Assembly (NCBI GenBank): GCA_001829155.1
Contig: MIAO01000125.1
Location: 1-33,003, forward strand
Length of the DNA: 33,003 bases
Direction of reading: 5' to 3'
From: Spirochaetes bacterium GWB1_36_13
Lineage (GTDB): Bacteria; Spirochaetota; GWB1-36-13
The translations under genes and the position numbers were made by a program. The first letter of the stretch is position 1. The number at the start of each line of letters is the position of its first letter. The notes under the pieces were generated by a model. That model was given only the letters and a program-made list of their open reading frames with translations, had not been told where the DNA came from and did not search any database. This document shows, piece after piece, positions 30,383 through 33,003 of this stretch.

Positions 30383-31813
30383 TTATTTTGCGTAGAGTTC
30401 TAAAATCACATCAACCGGATTCGGTTTCAGTCCTTTAGGATTATTTTTGTCCCATACTTCCGGGCTTAAAATGTAGGAAACATGTCCTGCTGTCGGGTGA
30501 ACCACATGAGTGTATCGTTTTCCGAAGAGTTTGGTCATGATTTCAGCGCTTATTTCAGGAACCAGACGGTCTTTTGCTCCATAAAAACCTGCGAATTCAA
30601 TCTTGGTTTGTTTGAGAGGTGTTTGAAGAGTCATTGAAATTCCCTTGTAGCTTTGAGGGATATTTCCCTGGTCGTCAATTCCTTTTGAGAAAAGACGGGT
30701 TGAGTATCTTGCGATTTCAACAGGGACAGGGTATCGGTTGCAGTTTTGAGGTGAAATCCAGTATGCGCCTGCCAGATCTTTTCTTTGAGCAGGAGTCAGA
30801 TCCTCTATTTTTCTTACTTTTGCATATTCTTTATTTTTCCATCCGGTTACAAAGCGTCCGAAAGGAGTTTTTGGGAAAAATCCTTTTAAAGCGAAATCCT
30901 GGGTTCTTCGAAGATTATCGCCTGAAACATATCCTGTGGTCAGGTTGGAAATTGTAAACTGGGTCAAAAGAAGGTGCTGAGGAAATTTTGTCATGGCTTC
31001 TGCCAGTGTTCCTGTTTTAGATCCGTCAATTGGAGAAACAAAAGTAGCCGCAACTTTGATTCTTGCTTCCGCTTCTTTTGGTTTAGCGATGACAAATCCA
31101 AGAGCCTGCATTCCGAGTCCGCAGTATCCTTCGATGACCATCTTTTTGCCTTTGTTGTGCTCGAAAGCAGTTTCAGTCATTTTATCCACTGAATCGATCA
31201 TTTTGTCAAAGGTCAGCGCTCCGTAATTCGGGATAGAGTCTTTATCTCCTTTCAGCTCCATGGCGTAAACAGACATTCCTCTTTCCAGAAACCGGTCAAA
31301 AAAATTGGCTTCAGGAAGGTAGCGGACTACACCGTCGCTATAGGGAAGTATTCCTCCGACATGAAACAAAGCGGCTTCCTGTTTTTCAGCTCCGTCTTTT
31401 GCAGGAATATAAGTCAAGCTAAACCAGTCGTTTTCTAAAAGGAGTTTTTCTCCCTTGTATTTTGTACTGGCAAAAAGCTCCTTTCCAAAAGTCTGTACCA
31501 GTTCTTCGTATTTAGAGCCTGCGTACATTCTGTTGTACATTTCTTCCATATACGATGCCCAGTCATTTTTTCCTGAAACAGTATTCAAGAAAGAATCAGT
31601 CATATCTCTTTCAAGTTCAACAAGAGAATTGATAGTCGGCACCACGCCGCCGTCAAAAAACCGGTTTAGAAAAAAATTATTCATACCGAAAGTTTTTAAA
31701 ACTTCAGTAACACTATGAAAGTAATGATCCACCGATTTTTCAATAAATTCAGCGCCCAAGTCACTGATTTGCTCAGCTACTTTTCCCGTGCTTTCTATTA
31801 ATTTTTTCTGCAT
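30383..31813 (-). CDS. polyhydroxyalkanoate-synthase-like alpha/beta hydrolase with Cys nucleophile
   Basis: The ATG at 31813 is chosen because GGAGG lies five bases upstream, giving 476 residues. The fold and layout follow PHA synthases: an N-terminal helical part, 'VGGILPYSDGVVRYLPEANFF' (equivalent to the 'PPxINKYYILDL' start), a Cys nucleophile at residue 231 in 'IEGYCGLGMQ', Asp 415 in 'GAKDRLVPE' and His 444 in 'TAGHVSYILSPE'. The lipase box is G-x-C-G-L-G rather than the standard G-x-C-x-G-G. It would polymerise hydroxyacyl-CoA if a true synthase, but related hydrolases exist. No phaA/B/E genes are nearby. Its own promoter is near consensus. Confidence 0.72.
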   Translation of the reverse strand: MQKKLIESTGKVAEQISDLGAEFIEKSVDHYFHSVTEVLKTFGMNNFFLNRFFDGGVVPTINSLVELERDMTDSFLNTVSGKNDWASYMEEMYNRMYAGSKYEELVQTFGKELFASTKYKGEKLLLENDWFSLTYIPAKDGAEKQEAALFHVGGILPYSDGVVRYLPEANFFDRFLERGMSVYAMELKGDKDSIPNYGALTFDKMIDSVDKMTETAFEHNKGKKMVIEGYCGLGMQALGFVIAKPKEAEARIKVAATFVSPIDGSKTGTLAEAMTKFPQHLLLTQFTISNLTTGYVSGDNLRRTQDFALKGFFPKTPFGRFVTGWKNKEYAKVRKIEDLTPAQRKDLAGAYWISPQNCNRYPVPVEIARYSTRLFSKGIDDQGNIPQSYKGISMTLQTPLKQTKIEFAGFYGAKDRLVPEISAEIMTKLFGKRYTHVVHPTAGHVSYILSPEVWDKNNPKGLKPNPVDVILELYAK

Positions 31814-31842
31814 TTTTGCCTCCACAATATTGCTGATAATAA

Positions 31843-31871
31843 AATATATAGAAAATTAAATACAAGGTCAA
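31843..31871 (-). promoter_or_regulatory. sigma-70 promoter for the PHA-synthase-like gene
   Basis: TTGACC (31871-31866) and TATATT (31848-31843) on the minus strand are 17 bases apart, each 5 of 6 to consensus. The leader is about 25 bases and carries GGAGG. Confidence 0.6.
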
Positions 31872-32035
31872 ATTCATTGATAAGCCTCATAAACGGTCTG
31901 CTTGGTTTTGAGAAAAAGAAAGATTAAAAAACAATGATTTGCTTTTCAACTCCTCAATCATTTTTTTTGTTTTTGTAAAAAAGTATTAAATTTTTATCGG
32001 TTTGTTTTAAACAACATCTTATAAAAGAGGATTTT

Positions 32036-33003
32036 ATGGAAATTTTTTTAGCGTTTCTTTTTCTGGCTTTAGGCTTTGTTCTTTTGTTGAAAGGCGCTGA
32101 TTTTCTGGTAAAAGGATCCGTTTCACTGGCAAAAAAATTCAATGTTTCCCAGCTGGTCATCGGACTTACCATTGTCGCTTTCGGAACCTCCATGCCCGAG
32201 CTGATTGTTAACATTATTTCTTCTACTGGCGGGTTCAGCGATATGGTTTTCGGAAATGTGGTAGGCAGTAATACTGCAAACATCCTTCTCATTCTCGGTA
32301 TTTCAGGCATGATTGCTCCGCTTGCAATCCAAAAAAGCACGGTTTGGAAAGAAATTCCTTTTGCGGGAATGGCCGTTCTTCTCCTTTTCTTTTTAGTGAA
32401 CGATAATTTGTTTTTTGGAAATCCAGAAAATGTTTTATCAAGGATGGACGGAATTATTTTTCTGGCGCTTTTTGTTTTTTTTATGTTTTATGCTGTAAAA
32501 ATAGTGAAAATAGAAATTATAACAGAAGAACAGAACGAAGTAGAGATTTATCCTTCATGGAAAATGGCTCTTTTTATCGGTGGCGGTCTTGCGGGGCTTT
32601 TTCTTGGAGGAAACTGGGTTGTTGACAACGCTGTTATTTTAGCAAAAAAAATCGGAATCAGCGAAAAACTGATTTCTTTGACTATTGTTTCTATCGGGAC
32701 ATCCCTTCCCGAACTGGCCACTTCTGCTGTAGCCGCCTACCGGAAACAAAGCGATATTGCGGTTGGAAACATTGTCGGCTCAAATATTTTTAATGTATTT
32801 TTAATTTTAGGTGTAAGTGCTGTTGTGCGTCCTGCCCCTTATGATCCTGTCATGAACATTGACCTCTATGTTTGTTTTACGGCAACTCTTTTTCTTTTCC
32901 TGAGCACTTTTTCAGGAAAACGAAACCGGATTGACCGATGGGAAGCCTTTGTTTTCTTTCTCTCTTATGCAGGATATGTGAGTTATCTGATTATCAGGAA
33001 ATA
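32036..33003 (+). CDS. calcium/sodium antiporter (CaCA family, YrbG-like), cut at the window end
   Basis: CaCA exchangers swap Ca2+ for Na+ (or K+/H+) across the membrane. The reading frame from the ATG (AGAGG five bases upstream) gives 322 residues to the edge, ending '...YLIIRK' then TA, so the stop codon is probably the next base. Both inverted alpha-repeats are complete: 'GTSMPELIVN' (50-59) with 'GNVVGSNTANILLILG' (73-88), and 'GTSLPELATS' (221-230) with 'GNIVGSNIFNVFLILGV' (244-260). About ten transmembrane helices are likely, with a polar central loop near 160-175. The acidic residues of both repeats are intact, so it should be functional. It diverges from the PHA-synthase-like gene. 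Confidence 0.93.
   Translation, partial: MEIFLAFLFLALGFVLLLKGADFLVKGSVSLAKKFNVSQLVIGLTIVAFGTSMPELIVNIISSTGGFSDMVFGNVVGSNTANILLILGISGMIAPLAIQKSTVWKEIPFAGMAVLLLFFLVNDNLFFGNPENVLSRMDGIIFLALFVFFMFYAVKIVKIEIITEEQNEVEIYPSWKMALFIGGGLAGLFLGGNWVVDNAVILAKKIGISEKLISLTIVSIGTSLPELATSAVAAYRKQSDIAVGNIVGSNIFNVFLILGVSAVVRPAPYDPVMNIDLYVCFTATLFLFLSTFSGKRNRIDRWEAFVFFLSYAGYVSYLIIRK

Noticed and set aside
31954-32340. A 128-residue minus-strand frame over the start of the antiporter gene
   Set aside because: The plus strand encodes a clear CaCA exchanger with both alpha-repeats, so this is a shadow.
1-33003. CRISPR arrays, tRNA or rRNA genes, insertion sequences and sigma-54 promoters
   Set aside because: I looked for regularly spaced repeats, tRNA-like cloverleaf ends, transposase genes other than the Rpn-like tail, and TGGCAC-N5-TTGCA, and found none convincing.

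Overview
This is a low-GC, AT-rich chromosomal window from a Gram-negative-type (diderm) bacterium. The diderm call rests on lipoproteins of the LPP20 and LpoB families, an OmpA-domain lipoprotein and a DUF1207-type beta-barrel. Long HPF, sigma-54, a class III cyclase, TPR proteins and many lipoproteins would fit a spirochaete or a deep-branching candidate phylum, but nothing here fixes the phylum. I saw no rRNA, tRNA, CRISPR array, insertion sequence or prophage.

Layout. (1) 1-480: the 3' end of an Rpn-like nuclease/transposase gene, with an internal ribosome binding site that could make a separate short C-terminal protein. (2) 483-6678, minus strand: hpf and rpoN, then a methyltransferase translationally coupled to a lipoprotein set (COG3014, LpoB-like, LPP20), with a terminator hairpin and a good promoter inside the set. 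(3) 6768-14413, minus strand: an exported protein, a membrane coiled-coil protein and a membrane class III nucleotide cyclase form one overlapping unit. Upstream of it, behind a clear terminator, lie an SPFH/coiled-coil protein and an exported TPR protein with an HELFH motif. (4) 14482-17323, minus strand: nitroreductase, a BrnT/BrnA-like toxin-antitoxin pair, a DUF3795 protein and an alpha/beta hydrolase. (5) 17463-20130, plus strand: YwbE, a TfoX N-domain protein, and a solute-sensing histidine kinase with a receiver-only response regulator. (6) 20142-23460: a YoaP-type acetyltransferase, a YkgJ cysteine-cluster protein, a protein I could not identify, a DUF1207 outer-membrane protein and a small phasin-like protein. 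(7) 23527-27870, minus strand: an OmpA-like lipoprotein, then a tight five-gene operon (DUF362 ferredoxin protein, S-component-like membrane protein, phosphoribosyltransferase, ThiL, methyltransferase) behind a good sigma-70 promoter. (8) 27982-31813, minus strand: a large Ser/Thr-rich repeat lipoprotein, a 520-base AT-rich spacer with a repeated T-tract motif, and a PHA-synthase-like alpha/beta hydrolase. (9) 32036-end, plus strand: a CaCA-family Na+/Ca2+ exchanger cut by the window edge, probably only at its stop codon.

Working together. hpf with rpoN is a classical pairing linking sigma-54 and ribosome hibernation. The lipoprotein set probably serves the outer membrane and peptidoglycan synthesis. 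The thiL operon may link uptake of a thiamine-related compound, salvage and phosphorylation. The kinase and response regulator form a ligand-sensing phosphorelay with no output domain in the window. The best candidates for something undescribed are the cyclase/coiled-coil/exported-protein unit, whose cyclase lacks the usual adenine-selecting lysine, the HELFH-TPR exported protein, and the thiL operon.
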